Assembly: GCA_017431395.1 (NCBI GenBank)
Contig: JAFRLD010000121.1
Coordinates: 1 to 8,027 of the forward strand
Length of the DNA: 8,027 nt
Direction of reading: 5' to 3'
Source of the DNA: Bacillota bacterium
GTDB taxonomy: Bacteria; Bacillota; Clostridia; Peptostreptococcales; Anaerovoracaceae
Below, piece by piece: positions 1 to 6,156 of the stretch. The notes beneath the pieces were generated by a model. It had not been told where the DNA came from, did no database searches, and saw only the letters and a list, made by a program, of their open reading frames with translations. The position numbers and the translations under genes were made by a program. Position 1 is the stretch's first letter. Every line of letters begins with the position of its first letter.

Positions 1-216
1 ACAGGGGCTTTGGGTCCAGATTCTTGTAAGGCTGCGGGTGGGGGCAGTGCCGGAGCGGTTCCGCAGGAGCGGATCAGATGCACCGATGGCGCGAGCGAAG
101 GAGCGGATAAGAAAGCGGCGGCTTTTAGCCGCTTTCTCCGCGAACCGTAAACGACGAGGATGCAGCCTGACCGCGACGAGGACTTAGCGGGGGCAGTGCC
201 CTCACCTGCAGCCTGC
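1..216. other. GC-rich intergenic stretch without a supported gene
   Basis: No convincing gene is seen here. Several frames stay open on the plus strand (one from base 1 to the TAA at 148-150, another from base 2 to the TAG at 182-184), but none has a clear ribosome site or recognisable protein, and simultaneous openness is what GC-rich DNA gives by chance. The stretch contains short direct repeats: GGGGGCAGTGCC at 40-51 and 189-200, GGAGCGG at 52, 66 and 100, and CGACGAGGA at 152 and 174, plus a strong hairpin at 103-141. A partial gene entering from the left edge cannot be excluded. Confidence 0.5.
103..141. repeat. Strong GC-rich hairpin, possible weak bidirectional terminator
   Basis: GCGGA (103-107) pairs with TCCGC (137-141), and GAAAGCGG (111-118) pairs with CCGCTTTC (129-136), giving 13 pairs interrupted by a TAA bulge. 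An alternative inner hairpin pairs GCGGCT (118-123) with AGCCGC (127-132) around TTT. Only a short TTTC follows on the plus strand and CGCTTTCTTAT on the minus strand, so intrinsic termination is possible but not convincing. It could end transcription of a gene to the left of the window. Confidence 0.45.
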
Positions 217-250
217 AAAGAAAAAGGACCGTTGCTCACTGCAACAGCCC
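217..250 (-). terminator. Intrinsic terminator of the tRNA-Leu gene
   Basis: Read on the minus strand, a 10-pair stem (241-250 with 226-235, two G-T wobbles) closes a five-base loop at 236-240. It is followed at once by the T-rich run TTTTTCTTT (225-217). It begins 11 bases beyond the CCA end of the tRNA gene, where a tRNA transcript would be expected to end. It would also stop readthrough from the secreted-protein operon. Confidence 0.85.
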
Positions 251-261
251 TTCCCTATTTA

Positions 262-344
262 TGGTGCGGCCTGCGGGACTTGAACCCGCACGGTCTCCCA
301 CACGCCCCTCAAACGTGCGCGTCTGCCTATTCCGCCAAGGCCGC
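262..344 (-). tRNA. tRNA-Leu (anticodon GAG), CCA encoded
   Basis: The minus strand folds as a class II tRNA. The acceptor stem GCGGCCT (344-338) pairs perfectly with AGGCCGC (272-266), followed by discriminator A265 and encoded CCA (264-262). The D-arm contains GGCGGAATAGGCAGACGC. The anticodon stem CACGT/GCGTG encloses the loop TTGAGGG, placing anticodon GAG at 310-308 and reading CUC and CUU leucine codons. An 11-base variable region that can form a small GG/CC stem precedes the T-arm, whose stem GCGGG/CCCGC encloses TTCAAGT. The gene has its own promoter (377-405) and terminator (217-250). It looks intact, with no sign of an integrated element at its 3' end inside the window. Confidence 0.95.
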
Positions 345-349
345 ATATC

Positions 350-373
350 CGAGTGCCATGTTTCAGGCACTCG
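350..373. repeat. 8-bp inverted repeat at the tRNA-Leu transcription start
   Basis: CGAGTGCC (350-357) and GGCACTCG (366-373) are perfect complements separated by eight bases. The tRNA promoter predicts a start near position 370, inside the distal arm, so the tRNA transcript would carry only part of the stem. Readthrough RNA from the operon would carry all of it. It may be a DNA operator, a structure formed in readthrough RNA that shapes processing of the tRNA 5' end, or chance. There is no T-tract after it, so it is not a classical terminator. Confidence 0.5.
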
Positions 374-376
374 TCT

Positions 377-405
377 ATTTTAGTATTCTTTTATCCGTTT
401 GTCAA
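377..405 (-). promoter_or_regulatory. Sigma-A type promoter of tRNA-Leu
   Basis: Read on the minus strand, a perfect TTGACA (405-400) is separated by 17 bases from TAAAAT (382-377), one mismatch from TATAAT. The predicted start lies near position 370, about 26 bases before the mature tRNA 5' end. The -35 begins only 10 bases beyond the stop codon of the preceding gene, so the tRNA can be made independently of the operon. Confidence 0.85.
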
Positions 406-415
406 CCTGCTTTTC

Positions 416-1741
416 CTACTTCACCTTGATCACTGCGGTGACCGTGACTTCCTTTGGCTGATAGGAACTGTTTCCTGCAGCTGTGACCTTGACTTTCACT
501 TTGTAGGTCCCCTTGCCGGCACCCTTCATCACGGTGATCTTGCCGGTCTTTGCGTTCACGGAGCATTTCTTCGGGCCGCTGAGCTTCTTGAAACTCAAAC
601 TGCCCTCCTGGCCGGTCACCTTGATCGGCTGGGTAACGGCTTTTTTCTTCTTCAGATCCTTGGCTTTAAGGGTCTTCGGGGTCACCTTGACCTTCATCGG
701 ATTCACATATCTGGCGCCGACACGGGTGATCTTGTTCGCCGAAGCACCTGAGAAGGCGCTGGAGAAATTACCGCTCTTATAGCTGTCAAGATCGTAGAAT
801 CCATCTCCCGCAGGTTTGCCGAGCTGGTACTTGTCGATATGGATGAAATCCCGGTCGATCGTGATCAGGCTCGCGGAAGTGTTGCAGCCCAGATAGCCGG
901 CGGTCACATAGGTGTAATAGATCGGAGCATAGGATCCTTCATTCGGACCGATCTCCATAAACGTCCCCTCATCGCCTTTCCCGGCCGGAACATAGAATTC
1001 ACCGGTCATATCGTTCTTTGCCTCGGTTTTCCAGTTATGTCCGTAGAAGAAAACCACATCACGGGCAGCATAATCGTTCAGGGTCGGATCGGTTTTGCCG
1101 GAGGCGGCGTAATTCAGCGCGCGGCACCAGGCCATGGCTCCTGCGTTATCGCCCTTAGCGAAATGCAGCGGGAAATTGCTGAATACGAAGACCGGGATGT
1201 TCGTATCTTCCACTGTATCGATCCAGGTCATGAAATCCTGTGCCGCCGCCTGTGCTGCGTCAGGATCCGCCAGATCATTGTAAGCGACGCCATAAATGTA
1301 ATAGGCTACGCTTCCGTCCCCGTTCAGCCCGGTCCGCATCAGGCCGGACCCGATTCCTCCATTTGCGAAAACGATCTCCGCATTATCGTTCACATTCGCA
1401 TCCGTTTCTGCCCACAGGAGGGACATATCCTCTTTCGAACGTACGCCTTCAAATCCCAGCGCCATGATCTGGTCGAAGAACACCGATGAATCATAGGCAG
1501 GCGCGCTGCTGTCCACAAGATTCCCGAGGATGCTGACATACTCAACGGACGCCGGCATGCCCTTCATAGCATCCGTGATCGTCGTGTCTCCGTTCAGATC
1601 AGAGTCCAGATCCGAAGCGACCGCGATCGAATGCGTCTCATAGGGTACCGCATCATCTGCCGCAAAGGCTGGTCCGGGCATCATCGTGACCGCCAGGATC
1701 AAAGATGCCAGAACAGCGAACAAAGTAGATCTTTTTTTCAT
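416..1741 (-). CDS. Secreted protein with degraded metallophosphoesterase-like domain and C-terminal Ig-like module
   Basis: The 441-residue protein starts with a signal peptide (1-27: MKKR, hydrophobic core, then PAFA with likely cleavage before ADD). Residues about 38-305 resemble calcineurin-like phosphoesterases in motif order, but key residues look replaced. The D-x-H position reads SDLDSD (43-48). The GDxxD position reads GNLVD (73-77). The motif IV region, often THxPLH, reads SNFPLHF (188-194). The GHxH position reads GHNW (234-237). Metal-dependent catalysis is therefore doubtful, and a binding role is possible. Residues about 347-441 form a lysine-rich beta module with KKLSGPKKCSVNAKTGKITV and GTYKVKVKVTAAGNSSY, a type common on surface proteins of Gram-positive anaerobes. 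GGGAGG seven bases before the ATG supports the start. It is the last gene of the putative operon, 38 bases after the 531-residue protein gene. Coding is clear; the fold is inferred from motif spacing alone. Confidence 0.85.
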   Translation of the reverse strand: MKKRSTLFAVLASLILAVTMMPGPAFAADDAVPYETHSIAVASDLDSDLNGDTTITDAMKGMPASVEYVSILGNLVDSSAPAYDSSVFFDQIMALGFEGVRSKEDMSLLWAETDANVNDNAEIVFANGGIGSGLMRTGLNGDGSVAYYIYGVAYNDLADPDAAQAAAQDFMTWIDTVEDTNIPVFVFSNFPLHFAKGDNAGAMAWCRALNYAASGKTDPTLNDYAARDVVFFYGHNWKTEAKNDMTGEFYVPAGKGDEGTFMEIGPNEGSYAPIYYTYVTAGYLGCNTSASLITIDRDFIHIDKYQLGKPAGDGFYDLDSYKSGNFSSAFSGASANKITRVGARYVNPMKVKVTPKTLKAKDLKKKKAVTQPIKVTGQEGSLSFKKLSGPKKCSVNAKTGKITVMKGAGKGTYKVKVKVTAAGNSSYQPKEVTVTAVIKVK

Positions 1742-1779
1742 TCATACACCTCCCATTCTCAATCATCTGTATGATTTAT

Positions 1780-3375
1780 TTATCTGAACACAACCTTGAT
1801 CTTGGTTGCCTTCATGATCTTGATGGAATAGCTGTACTTCAGCTTCTGGGACTTCCCGTTGACCGTCACCGACTTCAGGGAATGACCCGGAGACGGCGTG
1901 ATCCGGAGCTGGTATTTGTCTCCGTGTTTCACGAGTTTGGAACCGGAGACCGTCCCCTTCCCGGACTTCGAGACCGAAACTCTGTAACGGTAGATGGTCT
2001 GATCCAGCTTCTTGGTAAACTTCTCATAGGCAGCCTTCAGGTCCTTGAGCGTAGAAGCTTTGCCCAGGGCCTTGACCCCGGCCTTGTACGTTTTGCGAGC
2101 CTTTTTCTGGTTATAGGCTTTTTTGCCTATATAAGTCTTCTTCCAGGACTTGATATACTTGGCTTTCGTCTGACGAAGCTCCTTCTTGAGCGTAGGTACC
2201 TTCGCGATCGCTTTAACGAAATTGTCCCAGACCTTCTGGGCTTCGTTCTGTGTGTTGCAGCGGTCCAGCTGCCCCGAGTATTCGTAATATACGCTTATCA
2301 GTCGCTTGTTCCCTTTCGGGCTGTAGTCATTGTGATCTTTAGCGTACACGTATTTCACCATTTGGTCGTCCCAGCGGATCCGGTCGGCATAGGAGAGCTT
2401 CTCGCTTTCATCCGGGCCTGCCTGCTCCTGGAATGCCTTATCATAAGCTTCGTCATATTCGTCGAGGATCGTACGGTAGTAATCTGCGATCACCATCAGG
2501 TCTTCGATCCCGGAGGCCTTCTTCGTGAAGCCCTTCATTTTTTTCTGAAGGGACTTTGATGGTGTGAAGATCTTTTCTTTTTTTGCCTTTTTGAGGAGAC
2601 CATTCAGTTCTTTCTGTCCTTCGTGAATCGCCTCTTTGATCTCCTCCTTTGTGATAATGGAATCGTAACCAAGATCGTTATCGTACAGATATTCCTCGAT
2701 CGCGTTAGTGACCTCATCATCGAAGAGGATGATGATCCACATATCATCTTCATCTTCCAGATAATAGGACATGATGGTGTAGAAGTCGGCTTCGCAGGCA
2801 TAGGTATACGTGTCAAGATCCGAAATAGCGTTGATCCGTGCCTTGGCCTCATTTCTCAGCATCACGTACTTGTCCCAGTACCAGCTGTTATAATCGGCTT
2901 TATGGACCTGCTTCACGATGGTGTTATATTTTTTGGAGATAGTATCTTTTAAGGCCTGAAGATCCTTCTCGCCATTGTAGACGTTTTTCGGGAGTCCCGC
3001 GAGCATCTCCAAAGTGCTGAGACGGCTGAATACATCCTCTCCCATCATGAGCCAGCCGCCTTCATAGACGATCTCGTCCGGATGTTCTTTGACGTAATCA
3101 ATGAGCTCCTGATATTTGCTGTTGAATGAATCGATGATCTCACGGGAATAATAGTCCTCCGTCAGCGGCAGATCGTATAGTATTTCCTGTACGGATTCAT
3201 CGATGAATTGCAGGCTCAGATCCTCTCCGGATTCTACGATCTTAGTGTTCGAATCCTTAGTGTTCGAATCGCCGGTTTCATATTTCGCGGCGAAAGAGAC
3301 CTGCGGTGTCAGGCTGAGGAGCATAGCAAGCGAGAGCAGCAAAGCGGTCGTTTTTTTCATGATATTTCTCTTCAT
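1780..3375 (-). CDS. Secreted helical protein of unknown function with C-terminal InlB-like B-repeat module
   Basis: I do not recognise a family for the main body of this 531-residue protein. Residues 1-29 are a signal peptide (basic MKRNIMKK, leucine-rich core, cleavage likely after SFA). A short linker carries a tandem DSNTK duplication (36-45). Residues about 50-460 are charged, Tyr-rich and probably mostly helical, with recurring helix-pair segments such as 240-265, 375-400 and 425-458. The last 70 residues (462-531: RYRVSVSKSGKGTVSGSK, ITPSPGHSLKSVTVNG, ending ATKIKVVFR) fit the divergent InlB B-repeat type found on surface proteins. No catalytic motif, LPxTG anchor or other membrane segment is visible. 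AGGAGGG eight bases before the ATG supports the start; a second ATG five codons later is less well placed. The gene begins 17 bases after the protease stop, so co-transcription and possibly translational coupling are likely. Confidence 0.85.
   Translation of the reverse strand: MKRNIMKKTTALLLSLAMLLSLTPQVSFAAKYETGDSNTKDSNTKIVESGEDLSLQFIDESVQEILYDLPLTEDYYSREIIDSFNSKYQELIDYVKEHPDEIVYEGGWLMMGEDVFSRLSTLEMLAGLPKNVYNGEKDLQALKDTISKKYNTIVKQVHKADYNSWYWDKYVMLRNEAKARINAISDLDTYTYACEADFYTIMSYYLEDEDDMWIIILFDDEVTNAIEEYLYDNDLGYDSIITKEEIKEAIHEGQKELNGLLKKAKKEKIFTPSKSLQKKMKGFTKKASGIEDLMVIADYYRTILDEYDEAYDKAFQEQAGPDESEKLSYADRIRWDDQMVKYVYAKDHNDYSPKGNKRLISVYYEYSGQLDRCNTQNEAQKVWDNFVKAIAKVPTLKKELRQTKAKYIKSWKKTYIGKKAYNQKKARKTYKAGVKALGKASTLKDLKAAYEKFTKKLDQTIYRYRVSVSKSGKGTVSGSKLVKHGDKYQLRITPSPGHSLKSVTVNGKSQKLKYSYSIKIMKATKIKVVFR
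3241..3270. repeat. Perfect 15-bp tandem duplication within the 531-residue protein gene
   Basis: CTTAGTGTTCGAATC occurs twice head to tail at 3241-3255 and 3256-3270. On the coding strand it duplicates five residues (DSNTK, residues 36-45) just after the signal peptide and keeps the frame. It is probably a slippage or duplication event in a flexible linker, and its copy number could differ between strains. Confidence 0.9.
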
Positions 3376-3392
3376 AATTTATGCCCTCCTTC

Positions 3393-5762
3393 CTATTTCT
3401 TCACCTTGACGATATTTGACCAGCCATAGGATCCGGTCTTACCGGCCTTCTTAAAGCTGGCTTTGACACGGTAGCTGCTGGTTTTTTTGAATGATTTGTC
3501 AATGAATTTAGCAGAAGATACGGTCTTGACGGTCTTCCATGCTCCGCCGGACTTCTTCTGTACCTGATACTTTGTCGCATACGGGAGCGCCTTCCAGGTG
3601 AGTGTCACTTTGCCGCCCTTTTTCTTTGCCTTGAGCGCGTAATCTCCCTTGCTGTAGCTGGCTTTAGCGATCGTGACCTTGCAGGCGGCATACAGTTGTC
3701 CGAAGTCATACCGTGAAGTGTCTGGATCGATCGTAGCTATGACATAACAGGTACCTGCTTTTTTCGCCGTGAACTTCCCGGTTACGGGGTCGACGGTCCC
3801 ATTGCTGTTCGATACCTGGTAACGGATACAGTCCGCTCCGTACGGGTCGATCCCGTCCTCCGGGTCATCATCTTTTATCTTCGCTTCGAAGGTGAAGCTT
3901 TTTCCCTTATCGATCGTAGCGGTCTGTTTGTTCAGTTCGATCTTATATGGAAACTGCCGCACCGTGAGCTGCATCTCATCCAGCCGGTTGACATCCTCGC
4001 GGGCACCGGTGCCATCCCATAGAGTCACGGTTACGATGCCGGGCTTCTTGGATTCAAACGTGCCGATGGAATCCACGAACAGGATGCTTTGATCAGAGGA
4101 AGAGAATTCATATTGCTGAAAATCTGCCCCCGAAGGAGTGACCATGATCTGGAATTGATCGTAGTCCGAATCGGTGAGTCCTTCCTTTTGCCACTTATCC
4201 CTGTCTTTTATCTGGACGTTTTCGATCAGGTCCGCAGGATCGACCCGCACCTGGACTGAAGCGGTGAGCCCTCCGCAGGAAGCTGTGATGTTGGCTTTGC
4301 CTTCAGAAAGTCCGATTACTTTACCGGTCTCATCAACGGTGGCTACCGCCTCATTGTCCGAAGACCAGGTGACCGGCATACCGCAGCCAGCCGGAAGGAC
4401 CCGGGCCATCAGGGCCACACTTCGGCCGGCTTTGATGTTCGTCTTATCGCTTGCGTCATCCTCTCTGATAGAGATTGATGCGGGAGCAGTGCTTCCCGAC
4501 AGATCCAGTGCGGCGGCTACGGCCGCCTGTGCATCTACGTTCCCGTAGGCCAGGGCATCCTTGAAACCTTGGCCCGCCTGGGCTTCTTTCGTCGTCGAAC
4601 AAAGAATATTCTTTACCTGTGCAGGGGTAAGGTCCGGGTCAGCATCCAGAAGCAGGCCGCAGATCCCGGCAACGACCGGGGAAGCCATTGAAGTCCCGGA
4701 CATCACCTCATAACGGTCTCCCGGGACCGTGGACATGATGTTTCCGCCGGGGGCGGATATCTCCTTGTATCTTCCGTAATCCGAGAAGTACATCGCCTTG
4801 CCCCTGGCATCGGATGCGTTGACCGCGATCACGGTAGGATAGTCGCACGGCGTGGAGTAGGAATTAGAGGAATCGTTTCCGGAGGCTGCTACGAAGACGA
4901 CCCCTTGATCATAGTTCGCCTTGATGCACCGTTCCAGCATAGGATCCTCTGCGGTCCCGCCGAAGCTCATATTGATCACCCGGGCACCCTGGGATACGTT
5001 ATAATCTATCGCCTGGCAGATATCGTATGTATAGAGCGACCAGCCATCGGAGGCGCAGGTCGTGAGCACTTTCACGAGATCGTTGTTATGGCCGCTAGCC
5101 ACCCCGCTTCCGCCAAGTCCGTTGCCGTATTCCGCTCCAATGATCCCGGAGACGTGGGTGCCGTGGGCATCGGCATCATCGAGGATATCCTTCTCTTCTC
5201 CTAAATAAAAGCTCTTATAGTGGCCTCTCTCATCAAGGGTCACCAGATTGTTCCTGAGATCCTGATGCCTTGGATCGACACCTGTATCTACCACCCCGAC
5301 GATCGTCTGTCCATGGCCTCCGGCCTGTTCGAGCAGATCCCATGCGGCCTCGGCATTGGTCGCCTCAAGGTAATACTGGTAGTTGGCCAGATCCGTCTTA
5401 TCAAGAAGCGGGTCGGGCGCCCCCTTATCAGCCTGGATCTCATACCGGTAATTTGGCTGTACCAGCTCCGCTTTGCCGGTGGCTTCAAGCGTCTGTTCTG
5501 CCTTCTCAGGCTCCATACTAAGATCGATCAGGACCATCTTCTGATCATCGATCACGGTGATATCCGAGACTTCACCGATATCGGCTTTTTTCTCGATATC
5601 GTTTCGGATCGACCGGTTGCTCTGTGAGTCATCGTATACGGCGATCATCTGGTCCTCAGCACAGTCAGAAGACGGCGTTTCCGTCGCGGATGACACGCCG
5701 CCAAAAAGAACGGCGGAAGCGAGGATCATGCAGAAAATCGTCGGCTTTAATAACAGTTTCAT
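3393..5762 (-). CDS. Secreted subtilisin-like serine protease (S8 family) with Ig-like and fibronectin-like C-terminal domains
   Basis: This 789-residue protein should cleave peptides outside the cell. Residues 1-26 are a signal peptide. Residues about 36-109 look like an I9-type propeptide, ending LVQPNYRYEI. The S8 domain covers about 135-420 with a complete triad: D159 in VVDTGVD, H200 in HGTHVSG, and S358 in SGTSMASP, with oxyanion N296 in AASGND. After it come a Big2-like domain (about 427-508, with VTWSSDNEAVATVDETGKV), two further Ig-like segments (about 511-602 and 604-698), and a lysine-rich fibronectin type III-like end (705-789). No LPxTG motif or trailing membrane segment is seen, so surface attachment, if any, would go through the C-terminal modules. 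AGGAGGG ten bases before the ATG supports the start. It is the first gene of the putative operon and lies downstream of the extended -10 at 5812-5820. Its substrates are unknown; the co-encoded secreted proteins are candidates. Confidence 0.95.
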   Translation of the reverse strand: MKLLLKPTIFCMILASAVLFGGVSSATETPSSDCAEDQMIAVYDDSQSNRSIRNDIEKKADIGEVSDITVIDDQKMVLIDLSMEPEKAEQTLEATGKAELVQPNYRYEIQADKGAPDPLLDKTDLANYQYYLEATNAEAAWDLLEQAGGHGQTIVGVVDTGVDPRHQDLRNNLVTLDERGHYKSFYLGEEKDILDDADAHGTHVSGIIGAEYGNGLGGSGVASGHNNDLVKVLTTCASDGWSLYTYDICQAIDYNVSQGARVINMSFGGTAEDPMLERCIKANYDQGVVFVAASGNDSSNSYSTPCDYPTVIAVNASDARGKAMYFSDYGRYKEISAPGGNIMSTVPGDRYEVMSGTSMASPVVAGICGLLLDADPDLTPAQVKNILCSTTKEAQAGQGFKDALAYGNVDAQAAVAAALDLSGSTAPASISIREDDASDKTNIKAGRSVALMARVLPAGCGMPVTWSSDNEAVATVDETGKVIGLSEGKANITASCGGLTASVQVRVDPADLIENVQIKDRDKWQKEGLTDSDYDQFQIMVTPSGADFQQYEFSSSDQSILFVDSIGTFESKKPGIVTVTLWDGTGAREDVNRLDEMQLTVRQFPYKIELNKQTATIDKGKSFTFEAKIKDDDPEDGIDPYGADCIRYQVSNSNGTVDPVTGKFTAKKAGTCYVIATIDPDTSRYDFGQLYAACKVTIAKASYSKGDYALKAKKKGGKVTLTWKALPYATKYQVQKKSGGAWKTVKTVSSAKFIDKSFKKTSSYRVKASFKKAGKTGSYGWSNIVKVKK

Positions 5763-5796
5763 GAATATGCTTCCCTCCTATAGTTAGGACAAAACG

Positions 5797-5806
5797 GTAC
5801 TAGTAC
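5797..5806. promoter_or_regulatory. Palindrome GTACTAGTAC at the predicted operon start site
   Basis: GTACTAGTAC is a perfect 10-bp palindrome located where transcription from the extended -10 at 5812-5820 should begin. It could be an operator for a repressor, but perfect 10-bp palindromes also arise by chance. Confidence 0.3.
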
Positions 5807-5811
5807 AATAA

Positions 5812-5820
5812 ATTATATCA
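5812..5820 (-). promoter_or_regulatory. Extended -10 promoter for the secreted-protein operon
   Basis: Read on the minus strand, TGATATAAT combines a TG extension with a perfect TATAAT (5817-5812). The hexamer 17 bases upstream is a poor -35, which extended -10 promoters tolerate. It lies 50 bases upstream of the protease start codon. A similar but weaker TGATATTAT occurs on the same strand at 5859-5851 and may be an alternative start. Confidence 0.65.
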
Positions 5821-5827
5821 GATTCAT

Positions 5828-5855
5828 TTGTACTTTTGGGGATTTCTGTTATAAT
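5828..5855 (+). promoter_or_regulatory. Possible divergent promoter pointing into the insertion sequence
   Basis: TTGTAC (5828-5833), a 16-base gap and a perfect TATAAT (5850-5855) form a plausible plus-strand promoter. Nine bases later is ATG AAA AAA ATA (5865-5876), cut off by the element at 5879. There is no ribosome site before that ATG. It may be the remains of a divergent gene, or a promoter whose target was displaced by the insertion. Confidence 0.45.
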
Positions 5856-5878
5856 ATCACCCGTATGAAAAAAATAAG

Positions 5879-5889
5879 GGTAGCGTCAA
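5879..5889 (+). repeat. Left terminal inverted repeat of the insertion sequence
   Basis: GGTAGCGTCAA matches the inverted right end at 10 of 11 bases (C instead of T at the sixth base). Similarity is low beyond this point. Read outward on the minus strand it contains TTGACG (5889-5884), a near-consensus -35. A small palindrome, CGTCA-AG-TGACG (5884-5895), overlaps its inner part. Confidence 0.75.
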
Positions 5890-5970
5890 GTGACGTATGA
5901 AAACTCGGGACCAAAAGAAAAGGCCCCAAAGGAACCTTGAAAAGTAAATCATGATGATCCAAAGCGGTGC

Positions 5971-6118
5971 TGCCACCCTTGACAGTGCACCCTCACGATG
6001 CTGACGAAGGTCACCGACGGCGAGGGACTCACAGGCAGATGGAGGTTTCTCTCCGTCGCGGCGGTCAGTGTAGCATCGTGAGTGCACGAGGTCAAGGGCA
6101 AGCCCCTTCGGGGTGGCA
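5971..6118. repeat. 148-bp imperfect inverted repeat in the insertion sequence, possible structured RNA
   Basis: Five blocks pair in nested order: TGCCACC with GGTGGCA (5971-5977/6112-6118), CCTTGAC with GTCAAGG (5977-5983/6091-6097, sharing one base with the outer block), a GTGCA/TGCAC block (about 5986-5990/6083-6087), TCACGATGC with GCATCGTGA (5993-6001/6073-6081), and TGAC with GTCA (6002-6005/6064-6067). That is about 31 pairs. A further CGACGG/CCGTCG pairing lies inside, and a CCCC-GAA-GGGG mini-hairpin sits in the outer right bulge. The structure lies beyond the transposase stop. It could be a small RNA, a 3' stabiliser, or a barrier to readthrough into the protease operon. No T-tract follows, so it is not a standard terminator. 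Confidence 0.75.
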
Positions 6119-6122
6119 GGAT

Positions 6123-6156
6123 CATCTGCCTCCGGCTCAGGATCTTCAGGCAGATG
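6123..6156 (-). repeat. Hairpin overlapping the transposase stop codon
   Basis: CATCTGCCT (6123-6131) and AGGCAGATG (6148-6156) are perfect 9-bp complements with a 16-base loop. The transposase stop codon (6146-6148) lies at the edge of one arm, so the last codons form part of the stem. No T-run follows. It may stabilise the 3' end of the transposase message or act with the larger inverted repeat next to it. Confidence 0.55.

Noticed and set aside
160..429. Plus-strand open frame of 89 codons
   Set aside because: It reads through the tRNA-Leu gene and its promoter on the opposite strand; the protein has no recognisable features.
839..1489. Plus-strand open frame of 216 codons
   Set aside because: It lies wholly opposite the phosphoesterase-like gene, which has a signal peptide, a ribosome site and domain structure; this frame has none.
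1771..2559. Plus-strand open frame of 262 codons
   Set aside because: It is antisense to the C-terminal half of the 531-residue secreted protein and is a shadow of its codon use.
416..5762. LPxTG sorting signals at the ends of the three secreted proteins
   Set aside because: All three end in lysine-rich beta modules with no LPxTG-like motif or trailing hydrophobic segment.
5865..5900. Short frame ATG AAA AAA ATA crossing into the element, as a real small gene
   Set aside because: It has 11 codons, no ribosome site, and ends inside the insertion sequence; kept only as a possible remnant of a displaced gene.
5971..6118. CRISPR array or attC-like recombination site
   Set aside because: There are no regularly spaced repeats or integron core sites; the pattern is a single nested inverted repeat.
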